From Pseudomonas sp. B21-056 (lineage in GTDB: Bacteria > Pseudomonadota > Gammaproteobacteria > Pseudomonadales > Pseudomonadaceae), in assembly GCF_026016325.1 (NCBI RefSeq), contig NZ_CP087203.1:4898001-4962000 (forward strand): a DNA stretch of 64,000 bases, in the 5' to 3' direction. The notes under the pieces were generated by a model that was not told the origin of the DNA, did not search any database, and saw only the letters and a program-made list of their open reading frames with translations. Positions 15,308-24,316 of this stretch are shown in pieces. Every line of letters begins with the position of its first letter. Position 1 is the first letter of the stretch. The position numbers and the translations under genes are program-made.

Positions 15308-16744
15308 ATGCGGTCGTTGCCTCTTCTATGCGCGCTGTTCATGGCACTGTCCATGGCCATGGGCCTGAGTGCCTGCGATGATGCCCCGCGCTTTACCCAG
15401 GCCGAGCCTGGCGAGGCCCGGTCCGGCGGTGCCGCGACGGTGCGCAAGGCCGACCAGAACGCATTCTCCCTGCCCTCGGCCAACCTGCCGCCTTCGCGGC
15501 GCGTGGACTTCAGCGTCGGCAACAGTTTCTTCCGCAGCCCCTGGGTGATCGCCCCTTCGACCACTACCGCCCGGGATGGCCTCGGGCCGTTGTTCAACAC
15601 CAACGCCTGCCAGAACTGCCACATCAAGGACGGCCGCGGCCATCCTCCGGCACCGGACGCGGCCAATTCGGTGTCGATGCTGGTGCGCCTGTCGATCCCC
15701 GATGGGCCGTCCTACGCCAAGGTCATCGAGCAACTGGGCGTGGTCCCGGAACCCGTCTACGGTGGGCAACTGCAGGATATGTCCGTCCCCGGCGTCGCCC
15801 CGGAAGGCAAGGTCCGGGTTGACTATTCCCCCGTCCCGGTGCGTTTCAAGGACGGCACGGTCGTCGAACTGCGCAAGCCGAACCTGCAGATCAGCCAGCT
15901 GGGCTACGGCCCGATGCACCCCGACACGCGTTTTTCCGCCCGCGTCGCGCCGCCGATGATCGGCTTGGGATTGCTGGAAGCCATCCCCGATGAAGCCATC
16001 CTGGCGAACGCCGAGGCCCAGGCGCGGGAGAAGAACGGCATCGCCGGCCGGCCGAATCAGGTCTGGGACGATGCCCAACAGAAAACCGTCCCGGGACGTT
16101 TCGGCTGGAAGGCCGGACAGCCCAACCTCAACCAGCAGAACGTCCACGCGTTCTCCGGCGACATGGGCCTGACGACCAGCCTGCGGCCGTTCGACGATTG
16201 CACCGAAGCCCAGGTCGATTGCAAGCGCGCGCCCAGTGGTAATGGCCCGGACGGCGAACCGGAAGTCAGCGACAACATCCTGCGCCTGGTGCTGTTCTAC
16301 AGCCGCAACCTCGCCGTGCCGGCCCGGCGCGAAGTCAACTCGCCTGAGGTGCTGGCCGGCAAGAATCTGTTTTTCCAGGCCGGCTGCCAGTCCTGCCACA
16401 CGCCGAAATACACCACCTCCGCCAACGCCGCCGAGCCGGAGCTGGCGAACCAGGTCATCCGCCCTTACACCGACCTGCTGTTGCACGACATGGGCGACGG
16501 CCTGGCCGACAACCGCAGCGAATTCAAGGCCGGCGGCCGTGACTGGCGGACCCCGCCGCTGTGGGGTATCGGTCTGACCGAAACCGTCAGCGGCCACACC
16601 CAGTTCCTGCATGACGGTCGTGCCCGCAACCTGCTCGAAGCCGTGCTGTGGCATGGCGGCGAAGCACAAGCGGCGCAGCGCCAGGTTTTAGCGTTCAATG
16701 CCGAGCAGCGCGCTGCGTTGCTGGCTTTCCTGAATTCCCTTTAA
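15308..16744 (+). CDS. di-haem oxidoreductase-like cytochrome c lipoprotein (DUF1111)
   Basis: A 478-residue secreted protein: signal peptide ending in a lipobox-like LSAC (Cys near residue 22), then two haem c motifs, CQNCH near residue 100 and CQSCH near 364. The layout is that of the DUF1111 / 'thiol oxidoreductase' di-haem family related to MauG. Its substrate is unknown. It is followed by an imelysin-like lipoprotein and a DUF1513 protein, a set recurrent in pseudomonads and linked to iron uptake; a weak GATAAT...TTATTC stretch upstream could be a partial Fur site. Periplasmic. Confidence 0.85.
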   Translation: MRSLPLLCALFMALSMAMGLSACDDAPRFTQAEPGEARSGGAATVRKADQNAFSLPSANLPPSRRVDFSVGNSFFRSPWVIAPSTTTARDGLGPLFNTNACQNCHIKDGRGHPPAPDAANSVSMLVRLSIPDGPSYAKVIEQLGVVPEPVYGGQLQDMSVPGVAPEGKVRVDYSPVPVRFKDGTVVELRKPNLQISQLGYGPMHPDTRFSARVAPPMIGLGLLEAIPDEAILANAEAQAREKNGIAGRPNQVWDDAQQKTVPGRFGWKAGQPNLNQQNVHAFSGDMGLTTSLRPFDDCTEAQVDCKRAPSGNGPDGEPEVSDNILRLVLFYSRNLAVPARREVNSPEVLAGKNLFFQAGCQSCHTPKYTTSANAAEPELANQVIRPYTDLLLHDMGDGLADNRSEFKAGGRDWRTPPLWGIGLTETVSGHTQFLHDGRARNLLEAVLWHGGEAQAAQRQVLAFNAEQRAALLAFLNSL

Positions 16745-16771
16745 TAATTTTCCGAAGAACGGGAGTCCGAC

Positions 16772-17836
16772 ATGTTCCGTCCCAAGCTGTTGTTCACCAG
16801 CCTCGCCGCCCTCGCCCTCGGCGCCTGCTCGCCGCAGGATCCGCAAGCCGTCACGTCGGCCGCCATCGCCAAGCAAGTGATCCTGCCGACCTACAGTCGC
16901 TGGGTCGAGGCCGACCGGCAACTGGCGAGCAGCGCCCTGGCGTTCTGCCAAGGCAAGGAAAACCTGGACACCGCCCGCGCCGACTTCCTCAAGGCACAAA
17001 AGGCCTGGGCCGAGCTGCAACCGCTGCTGATCGGTCCGCTGGCCGAGGGCAACCGCGCCTGGCAGGTCCAGTTCTGGCCGGACAAGAAAAACCTGGTGGG
17101 CCGTCAGGTCGAGCAACTGGTCGAAAGCCAGCCGCAGATCGACGCCGCCGGCCTGGCCAAATCCAGCGTCGTGGTCCAAGGCCTTTCGGCCTACGAGTAC
17201 CTGCTGTTCGACGCCAGGATCGACATGGCCGACAACGCGCAGAAAGCCAAGTACTGCCCACTGCTGATGGCCATCGGTGAACGCCAGAAACAACTGGCCG
17301 AAGAGATCCTGTCGCGCTGGAACACCAACGACGGCATGCTCGCCCAGATGAGCAAGTTTCCGAACCAGCGCTACGCCGATTCCCACGAAGCGATCGCCGA
17401 TCTGCTGCGGGTCCAGGTCACTGCCCTCGACACCTTGAAGAAGAAACTCGGCACCCCGATGGGCCGTCAGACCAAGGGCGTACCGCAACCTTTCCAGGCC
17501 GATGCCTGGCGTAGCCAGTCGTCCCTGCAAGGCCTGGAAGCCAGCCTCAGCGCCGCCAGGACGGTCTGGGTCGGCGTGGACAACAAGGGCCTGCGCGGTC
17601 TGTTGCCGAGCGACCAGAAACCCCTCGCCGACAAGATCGACGCTGCCTATGACGCATCGTTGAAACTGTTCGCCAGCACCCAGCGCTCGCTGACCGAAAT
17701 GCTCAACGACGACGCCGGGCGTCAGCAACTCAACGACTTGTACGACAGCCTCAACGTCGTCCATCGCCTGCACGAAGGCGAACTGGCCAAGGCGCTGGGC
17801 ATCCAACTGGGCTTCAATGCCAACGACGGTGACTGA
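16772..17836 (+). CDS. imelysin-family lipoprotein with altered GxHxxE motif
   Basis: A 354-residue lipoprotein: signal peptide with lipobox LGAC (Cys near 19), then the all-helical imelysin (peptidase M75-like) fold, with LPTYSRWVEADRQLASSA and the central block VVVQGLSAYEYLLFD. In imelysins this block is GxHxxE, thought to bind metal; here the His is replaced (GLSAYE), though the Glu remains. Imelysins are linked to iron uptake rather than proteolysis. It lies 27 bp after the di-haem gene and 2 bp before the DUF1513 gene. Confidence 0.85.
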   Translation: MFRPKLLFTSLAALALGACSPQDPQAVTSAAIAKQVILPTYSRWVEADRQLASSALAFCQGKENLDTARADFLKAQKAWAELQPLLIGPLAEGNRAWQVQFWPDKKNLVGRQVEQLVESQPQIDAAGLAKSSVVVQGLSAYEYLLFDARIDMADNAQKAKYCPLLMAIGERQKQLAEEILSRWNTNDGMLAQMSKFPNQRYADSHEAIADLLRVQVTALDTLKKKLGTPMGRQTKGVPQPFQADAWRSQSSLQGLEASLSAARTVWVGVDNKGLRGLLPSDQKPLADKIDAAYDASLKLFASTQRSLTEMLNDDAGRQQLNDLYDSLNVVHRLHEGELAKALGIQLGFNANDGD

Positions 17837-17838
17837 TC

Positions 17839-18936
17839 ATGTTTCGACGTCAGGCCCTGGCACTGGGCAGCTTGCTGCTCGGCGCCGTTACCCTGGGCGG
17901 CTGGACGCTGTTCAAGCAAAAGGACAAGCCTGCGCTGCTGCTTTCGGCACGCAACGATGGTGACGGCAAGCACTACGCCGTGGGTTATCGACTGGACGGC
18001 ACACAGGTGTTCGCCACCCAGGTCGGCCAGCGCTGCCACGACATCGTCAATCATCCGTCGCAGCCGGTTGCGCTGTTCGTCGCCCGTCGCCCGGGCACCG
18101 AAAGCTACCTGATCGACCTGCGCGATGGCACGTTGCTGCAGACCATCACGTCCTTGCCGAACCGGCATTTCTACGGCCACGCGGTGATCCATCGCAGCGG
18201 CGAGTGGCTGTACGCCACCGAGAATGACACCACCGATCCGGGACGCGGCCTGTTGGGCGTCTACCGTTTCGAAGGTGAACGGCTGGTGCACAGCGGCGAG
18301 ATTCCCACCCACGGCATCGGCCCACACCAGGTGTCGTGGATGCCCGACGGCGAAACCCTGGTGGTGGCCAACGGAGGTATCCGCACCGAGGCCGAGAGCC
18401 GGGTCGAGATGAACCTCCACGCCATGGAACCGAGCCTGGTCCTCATGCAGCGCGACGGCACGCTGCTGAGCAAGGAAACCCTCCCTCAGTCAATGAACAG
18501 CGTGCGCCACCTGGGCATCGCCAGTGACGGCACCATCGTTTCCGGCCAGCAGTTCATGGGGGACGCCCACGAGTCTTCGGAGCTGGTGGCGATCAAGCGC
18601 CCGGGCCAGCCCTTCAAGGCGTTCCCGGTCTCAGAACAGCAACTGCAAGCCATGGGGCATTACACCGCCAGCGTCGCCGTGCACAGCGACCTGCGCCTGG
18701 TCGCCCTGACGGCACCGCGTGGCAACCGCTTTTTCATCTGGGACCTGGACAGCGGCGAAGTCCGCCTGGATGCCCCTCTGCCGGATTGCGCCGGGGTGGG
18801 TGCGGTGGCGGATGGTTTCGTCGTGACCTCGGGCCAGGGGCGTTGCCGCTATTACGATTGTCGACAGGCCCAACTGGTTGCAAAGCCGCTGGACCTGCCG
18901 GCAGGGCTCTGGGACAACCATTTGCACCTGGTCTGA
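17839..18936 (+). CDS. DUF1513 periplasmic beta-propeller-like protein
   Basis: A 365-residue protein with a Tat-like N-terminus (FRRQALALGSLLLGAVTLGG) and repeated beta blades (HDIVNHPSQPVALFVARRPG, HRSGEWLYATENDT, GIGPHQVSWMPDGETLVVANGG). It matches the DUF1513 family found beside imelysins and the di-haem protein in pseudomonads. Function is unknown. It starts two bases after the imelysin stop, the last gene of the unit. Confidence 0.85.
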   Translation: MFRRQALALGSLLLGAVTLGGWTLFKQKDKPALLLSARNDGDGKHYAVGYRLDGTQVFATQVGQRCHDIVNHPSQPVALFVARRPGTESYLIDLRDGTLLQTITSLPNRHFYGHAVIHRSGEWLYATENDTTDPGRGLLGVYRFEGERLVHSGEIPTHGIGPHQVSWMPDGETLVVANGGIRTEAESRVEMNLHAMEPSLVLMQRDGTLLSKETLPQSMNSVRHLGIASDGTIVSGQQFMGDAHESSELVAIKRPGQPFKAFPVSEQQLQAMGHYTASVAVHSDLRLVALTAPRGNRFFIWDLDSGEVRLDAPLPDCAGVGAVADGFVVTSGQGRCRYYDCRQAQLVAKPLDLPAGLWDNHLHLV

Positions 18937-19089
18937 TTGAAGGGGGGCGAAGCTATCAATGCAGAGCCCCTTGTATTTCGGGAATATTCCTACGCGACGC
19001 GGGCCTTATGGGATCTGGAATCCCCAGCACACTCAGAGTAATGTGCCCGCCTGACTGTCTTTTCTATCGGCTTTCCAAGGAAGTGGAAC

Positions 19090-20238
19090 ATGCTGCGACG
19101 CCGCATGCTGATCATGTTGGGTGTTGTCCTGCTGGTGGTGCTGTTGCTGGCCGGCTACAAGGCCTTCTCCGTTTACCAACAGATCCAATCGTTTTCTGTA
19201 CCGAAACCGCCGGTCAGTGTTGCCGTGGCCAGCGCCGCCGAGCAGTCCTGGCAGAACCGGCTGCCTACCGTCGGCAGCCTCAAGGCGTTGCAAGGCGTGG
19301 ACCTGAGCCTGGAGATCGCCGGGACCGTGCAGAAGCTGCTGTTCCAGTCCGGGCAAAAGGTCAAGGCCGGCCAGCCGCTCTTGCAACTGGACAGTGAGGT
19401 CGAGAGTGCCCTGCTGGAAACCGCCGAGGCCGACCTGGGCCTGTCGCAACTGGACTTCGGCCGCGGGCGGCAACTGGTGGGCAGCCAGGCGATCTCCAAG
19501 GGCGAGTTCGACCGGCTCTCGGCACAATTGAAAAAGAACCAGGCCACGGTCAACCAGCTCAAGGCGTCGTTGGACAAGAAACGCATCGTCGCGCCGTTCA
19601 GCGGCACCATCGGCATTCGCCAGGTGGATGTCGGCGACTACCTCGCCAGCGGCACGGTCATCGCCACCCTGCAGGACCTCAGCAGCCTCTATGTGGACTT
19701 CTACGTCCCGGAGCAGACGGTACCCAAACTGGCTGTCGCCCAAGCGGTCAACGTCGGCGTCTCGGCCTACCCCGGCCAGACGTTCGTCGGCACCATCAGC
19801 GCCATCAACCCCAAGGTCGAGGACAGCACCCGCAATGTGCTGGTACGCGCCACCCTGGCCAACCCCGACGGCAGGCTGTTGCCCGGCATGTTCGCCAACC
19901 TGCAGGTGATCCTGCCGGACGTCGCGGCCGGGATCGTCGTGCCGGAGAGCGCCGTGACCTACACCCTCTACGGCAACTCCATGTACGTGGTGACGCAGAA
20001 GAAAACCGCCGATGGCAATGTCGAGAAGGACGACAAGGGCCAGCCAGTCCTGATCGCCGAACGGCGTTTCGTCGAGACCGGTGAACGTCGTGACGGACAG
20101 GTGCTGGTTACCAAGGGCGTGCAGAGCGGCGAACAGGTCGTGACCGCCGGCCAGATCAAACTGGATAACGGTACCCCCATCGCCATCAGCGACGACAAGA
20201 CCCTGACCGAACAGAACAGCCCGCGACGCGCGGACTGA
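19090..20238 (+). CDS. RND efflux periplasmic adaptor (membrane fusion protein)
   Basis: A 382-residue adaptor. One N-terminal membrane anchor (LIMLGVVLLVVLLLAGYKAF) with no lipobox, then a barrel-sandwich domain (QGVDLSLEIAGTVQKLL, ... KKRIVAPFSGTIGIRQVDVG), a short alpha hairpin (90-150), a beta-barrel domain and a membrane-proximal domain. It links an RND pump with an outer membrane channel. The pump gene follows after 13 bp; no channel gene is next to them, so a shared TolC/OprM-type channel is likely used. Substrate unknown. Confidence 0.92.
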   Translation: MLRRRMLIMLGVVLLVVLLLAGYKAFSVYQQIQSFSVPKPPVSVAVASAAEQSWQNRLPTVGSLKALQGVDLSLEIAGTVQKLLFQSGQKVKAGQPLLQLDSEVESALLETAEADLGLSQLDFGRGRQLVGSQAISKGEFDRLSAQLKKNQATVNQLKASLDKKRIVAPFSGTIGIRQVDVGDYLASGTVIATLQDLSSLYVDFYVPEQTVPKLAVAQAVNVGVSAYPGQTFVGTISAINPKVEDSTRNVLVRATLANPDGRLLPGMFANLQVILPDVAAGIVVPESAVTYTLYGNSMYVVTQKKTADGNVEKDDKGQPVLIAERRFVETGERRDGQVLVTKGVQSGEQVVTAGQIKLDNGTPIAISDDKTLTEQNSPRRAD

Positions 20239-20251
20239 TCAAGGAATCCCC

Positions 20252-23200
20252 ATGGCTTTTACCGATCCGTTCATCCGCCGTCCGGTGCTCGCCACCGTGG
20301 TCAGCCTGTTGATCGTGCTGTTGGGCTTCCAGGCCTGGAGCAAGCTGCCCCTGCGCCAGTACCCACAGATGGAAAACGCCCTGATCACGGTGACCACCGC
20401 TTACCCCGGGGCCAACGCCGAAACCATCCAGGGCTACATCACCCAGCCGATGCAGCAGAGCCTGGCCAGCGCCGAGGGCATCGACTACATGACCTCGGTC
20501 AGCCGCCAGAATTTTTCGGTGATATCGGTCTACGCGCGCATCGGCTCCAACAGCGACCGGCTCTTCACCGAACTGCTGGCCAAGGCCAACGAGGTCAAGA
20601 ACCAGTTGCCCCAGGATGCCGAGGACCCGGTGCTCAGCCGGGAGGCCGCCGACGCCTCGGCCCTGATGTACATCAGCTTCTTCAGCAAGGAACTGAGCAA
20701 CCCGCAGATCACCGACTACCTGGCACGGGTGATCCAACCCAAACTGGCAACCCTGCCGGGCATGGCCGAGGCGGAGATCCTTGGCAACCAGGTCTTCGCC
20801 ATGCGCCTGTGGCTCGACCCCGTCAAGCTCGCCGGTTTCGGCCTGACCGCCTCTGACGTGACCAATGCCGTGCGCCAGCAGAATTTCCTCTCCGCTGCCG
20901 GTGAAGTGAAAGGCGAGTACGTGGTCACCAGCATCAACGCCAACACCGAACTCAAATCCGCAGAGGCCTTCGCCGCGATCCCGCTCAAGACCAACGGTGA
21001 CAGCCGAGTGCTGCTGCGGGATGTGGCCCGGGTGGAAATGGGCGCCGAGAACTACGACACCATCAGTTCCTTCGGGGGGACGCCCTCGGTGTACATCGGG
21101 ATCAAGGCCACACCCGGCGCTAACCCGCTGGATGTGATCCGGGAAGTGCGCAAGATCATGCCGGATATGGAAGCCCAGCTGCCGACGAACCTCAAGGCCG
21201 AGATTGCCTACGATGCGACCCTGTTCATCCAGGCGTCCATCGATGAGGTGGTGAAAACCCTGTTCGAGGCAGTGCTGATCGTCATCGTCGTGGTGTTCCT
21301 GTTTCTCGGTGCCCTGCGCTCGGTGCTCATTCCGGTGGTGACCATCCCGCTGTCGATGATCGGCGTGATGTTCTTCATGCAGTTGATGGGCTACTCGATG
21401 AACCTGCTGACGCTGCTCGCCATGGTGCTGGCCATCGGCTTGGTGGTGGACGACGCGATCGTCGTCGTGGAGAACATCCACCGGCACATCGAGGAAGGCA
21501 AGAGCCCGTTCGACGCCGCACTGGAAGGCGCCCGGGAAATTGCCATGCCGGTGGTCTCGATGACCATCACGCTGGCGGCGGTGTATGCACCAATCGGCTT
21601 GCTCGAAGGCCTGACGGGCGCACTGTTCAAGGAGTTTGCCCTGACCCTGGCCGGGGCCGTGGTGATCTCCGGGATCGTTGCCCTGACCCTGTCGCCCATG
21701 ATGTGTGCCATGCTGCTGCGCCACGACGAGAACCCATCGGGGCTGGCCCATCGGCTGGACATGGTTTTCGAACGCTTGAAGAACCGTTACCAGCGCATGC
21801 TCCACGGCACGCTCAATACCCGGCCGGTGGTGCTGGTGTTCGCCGTGATCGTCCTGCTGCTGATTCCGGTGCTGATCATGTTTACCAAGTCCGAGCTGGC
21901 CCCCGACGAAGACCAGGGCATCATCTTCATGATGGCCACGGCACCGCAGCCGACCAACCTCGACTACCTGAACACCTACACGGACCACTTCCTCGAGATC
22001 TTCAAGGAGTTCCCGGAGTACTACTCTTCGTTCCAGATCAACGGCTACAACGGCGTGCAGTCCGGCATCGGCGGCTTCCTGCTCAAGCCCTGGAACGAAC
22101 GCAGCCGCACCCAGATGGAAATCCTGCCTGATGTCCAGGAAAAGCTGGAAGGCATCCCGGGCCTGCAGATCTTCGGTTTCAACCTCCCTTCCCTGCCCGG
22201 TACCGGCGAAGGCCTGCCCTTTGCCTTCGTCATCAACTCGCCCAAGGACTATGCGACGCTCCTGGAAGTTGCCGAGCGGGTCAAGAAGCGCGCAGTGGAG
22301 TCCGGAAAATTCGCGTTCATGGACATTGACCTGGCCTTCGACAAGCCCGAGGTCGTCGTCGACATCGATCGTGACAAGGCCGCTCAGATGGGCGTTTCGA
22401 TGCAGGACCTGGGCGGAACCCTGGCCACCCTCCTGGGGGAGTCGGAGATCAACCGCTTTACCCTCGAAGGGCGCAGCTACAAGGTCATTGCCCAGGTCGA
22501 ACGACCGTTCCGGGACAATCCTGGCTGGCTTGACAGCTACTACGTGAAAAATACCCAGGGTGAGTCGCTACCCCTGTCGACCCTGATCAAGGTCAGCGAT
22601 CGGGCGCGCCCGCGGCAACTGAATCAGTTCCAGCAACTCAATGCGGTGACGATTTCGGGCTTTCCCGTCGTGAGCATGGGCGAGGCCATCGAAACGGTCC
22701 GCCAGATCGCCCGGGAAGAGGCTCCGGTGGGGTTTGCCTTCGACTATGCCGGCGCTTCGCGTCAGTTCATCCAGGAAGGCAGTGCGTTGTGGGTCACCTT
22801 TGCCCTGGCGCTGGCGATCATCTTCCTGGTGCTGGCTGCCCAGTTCGAGAGCTTCCGTGACCCCCTGGTGATTCTGGTGACAGTACCGCTGTCCATTTGC
22901 GGAGCACTGATCCCGCTATTCCTCGGCTGGTCGAGCATGAACATATACACCCAGGTGGGACTGGTGACGCTGATCGGCCTGATCAGCAAGCACGGTATCC
23001 TGATCGTTGAGTTTGCCAACCAACTGCGCAAGGAACAGGGCCTGACGCCACGGGAAGCCGTGGAACAGGCCGCGTCGATTCGTCTGCGACCGGTGTTGAT
23101 GACCACTGCCGCGATGGTGTTTGGCATGGTGCCATTGATCCTGGCCACCGGCGCCGGAGCAGTGAGCCGCTTCGACATCGGCACGGTCATCGCCACCGGC

Positions 23201-23278
23201 ATGTCGATTGGCACCCTGTTCACGCTGTTTGTATTGCCATGCATCTACACGCTGCTGGCCAAGCCGGATAAAGCCTGA
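20252..23278 (+). CDS. RND multidrug efflux pump, inner membrane permease
   Basis: A 1008-residue HAE1-type RND transporter with 12 membrane helices and two large periplasmic loops. It starts FTDPFIRRPVLATVVSLLIV and has the TM4 proton-relay pair in GLVVDDAIVVVENIHRHIEEG, the RND signature around TM4-TM6 and a C-terminal half ending SIGTLFTLFVLPCIYTLL. It is somewhat shorter than AcrB/MexB (about 1040). Together with the adaptor it should export hydrophobic or amphiphilic compounds. No regulator is adjacent. Confidence 0.93.
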   Translation: MAFTDPFIRRPVLATVVSLLIVLLGFQAWSKLPLRQYPQMENALITVTTAYPGANAETIQGYITQPMQQSLASAEGIDYMTSVSRQNFSVISVYARIGSNSDRLFTELLAKANEVKNQLPQDAEDPVLSREAADASALMYISFFSKELSNPQITDYLARVIQPKLATLPGMAEAEILGNQVFAMRLWLDPVKLAGFGLTASDVTNAVRQQNFLSAAGEVKGEYVVTSINANTELKSAEAFAAIPLKTNGDSRVLLRDVARVEMGAENYDTISSFGGTPSVYIGIKATPGANPLDVIREVRKIMPDMEAQLPTNLKAEIAYDATLFIQASIDEVVKTLFEAVLIVIVVVFLFLGALRSVLIPVVTIPLSMIGVMFFMQLMGYSMNLLTLLAMVLAIGLVVDDAIVVVENIHRHIEEGKSPFDAALEGAREIAMPVVSMTITLAAVYAPIGLLEGLTGALFKEFALTLAGAVVISGIVALTLSPMMCAMLLRHDENPSGLAHRLDMVFERLKNRYQRMLHGTLNTRPVVLVFAVIVLLLIPVLIMFTKSELAPDEDQGIIFMMATAPQPTNLDYLNTYTDHFLEIFKEFPEYYSSFQINGYNGVQSGIGGFLLKPWNERSRTQMEILPDVQEKLEGIPGLQIFGFNLPSLPGTGEGLPFAFVINSPKDYATLLEVAERVKKRAVESGKFAFMDIDLAFDKPEVVVDIDRDKAAQMGVSMQDLGGTLATLLGESEINRFTLEGRSYKVIAQVERPFRDNPGWLDSYYVKNTQGESLPLSTLIKVSDRARPRQLNQFQQLNAVTISGFPVVSMGEAIETVRQIAREEAPVGFAFDYAGASRQFIQEGSALWVTFALALAIIFLVLAAQFESFRDPLVILVTVPLSICGALIPLFLGWSSMNIYTQVGLVTLIGLISKHGILIVEFANQLRKEQGLTPREAVEQAASIRLRPVLMTTAAMVFGMVPLILATGAGAVSRFDIGTVIATGMSIGTLFTLFVLPCIYTLLAKPDKA

Positions 23279-23326
23279 CCCCAATTGAAGGGATTCCCCC
23301 TGTCTTCCCACTAAATAACCAGACAT

Positions 23327-23355
23327 AAAAAAGGCTACCCGAAGGCAGCCTTTAT
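23327..23355. terminator. bidirectional terminator after the RND genes
   Basis: AAAGGCT (23330-23336) pairs with AGCCTTT (23347-23353), with A-rich sequence before and T-rich after. It sits between the pump gene and the convergent small gene at 23372. Confidence 0.75.
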
Positions 23356-23371
23356 TCTGGCTCCATGCCTC

Positions 23372-23599
23372 TCAACTCTGCGGCCTCACGCCCTGGGAAA
23401 GACTGAACATGAACAGCAACAGGTCGTTATCCGGTCGGACAACCTCGCTGGCCTTGGTCACCCGCGGTAAAGGGCAGTGAGCGTCTGAGTTGGAGGCACT
23501 GAGTACCTTAGAACGGGGCTGTTCCCAGACAGCCACCGCCATTGATGCAACTGCCAGGGCTCCTACTAAAAACACACCTCTAGCAATTTCAAGTTTCAT
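23372..23599 (-). CDS. small secreted or membrane protein (75 aa), unknown
   Basis: A 75-residue protein with a hydrophobic N-terminus (IARGVFLVGALAVASMAVAV) followed by a polar region containing one Cys (DAHCPLPRV). It could be a signal peptide with a short exported product or a single-pass membrane protein. It follows the inaA-like gene by two bases, so it is probably the last gene of the ColR-linked operon. I do not recognise its family. Confidence 0.6.
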   Translation of the reverse strand: MKLEIARGVFLVGALAVASMAVAVWEQPRSKVLSASNSDAHCPLPRVTKASEVVRPDNDLLLFMFSLSQGVRPQS

Positions 23600-23601
23600 C
23601 G

Positions 23602-24312
23602 TTATAAGCCTTTGATAGCGCTGCCAAACGCCGTTTCATAAAGGTAGACGAGTTTTTTCCAGTCAGAATCGCTGAACGACGAATGGCGCCGTAGCTGCTT
23701 CATGTCATGGGATGCAGCACGTCGGGCGGTCAAGCGTCGGCGACACTTCTCCAGGTCCAACAGGGCGACTTCGGGCTTCGCCGCCTCCCCCTCCCCGGTT
23801 ACGCGCACAAAGACATGCTTGATATAGAGGCAGCTATGTTGCCAACGCCCCCTATGCATGCGGGCCAGGTTATCGGCCAACGACCGCAGGATCTGATCAT
23901 GCACCGCTTCGCCATGACGCTCGCGCCCACCTGCGGCGTACCATTTTTCGATCTCCTCGAAGCCTTCGAGTGCCCGGGTCACCAGAAGAGCACGCCACTT
24001 ATGGACCGGGTCCCGCTGGGCCCCGCAGAAAACCAACTGGGGGACGCGAACATCGAGTCGGGTCAATGCCAGCAGCGCATCCTGCTCTCGCAACACGGTG
24101 GGTCTACCTAACGGATGCAGCCAACTGCGATAAATGTGCCCGGTCTGACGCTTGGCATAAAACAGCTCGCCATCCTTGCTGATGATCCGCTGAACGCCAC
24201 TTTCACCGCCACGGCGCACGTTAGGCTCCTCTACCCACTCACCTTGCATGCTCCAGAACTGGTCGAAGCTACTGCGGGAAATCCCAGGTGCCTCTACTAC
24301 CTGCGCAACCAT
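23602..24312 (-). CDS. inaA: InaA/WapQ-like lipopolysaccharide kinase-family protein
   Basis: A 236-residue protein kinase-like fold protein of the LPS kinase / InaA group: GELFYAKRQTGHIYRSWLHP (ATP-site Lys), a catalytic-loop-like stretch around LADNLARMHRGRWQHSCLYI, and VALLDLEKCRR with the metal-binding Asp. Relatives phosphorylate core heptose of LPS. The ATG at 24312 follows a GAGGTAAC site and gives a 4-bp gap to the upstream gene. In P. fluorescens and P. putida this gene follows colRS and orf222 and affects the outer membrane. Cytoplasmic. Confidence 0.87.
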   Translation of the reverse strand: MVAQVVEAPGISRSSFDQFWSMQGEWVEEPNVRRGGESGVQRIISKDGELFYAKRQTGHIYRSWLHPLGRPTVLREQDALLALTRLDVRVPQLVFCGAQRDPVHKWRALLVTRALEGFEEIEKWYAAGGRERHGEAVHDQILRSLADNLARMHRGRWQHSCLYIKHVFVRVTGEGEAAKPEVALLDLEKCRRRLTARRAASHDMKQLRRHSSFSDSDWKKLVYLYETAFGSAIKGL

Positions 24313-24316
24313 GCTG

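Noticed and set aside
20186..21988. 600-codon open frame on the minus strand opposite the RND permease
   Set aside because: His/Gln/Gly-rich composition of an antisense shadow in high-GC DNA; the plus strand encodes a clear pump.
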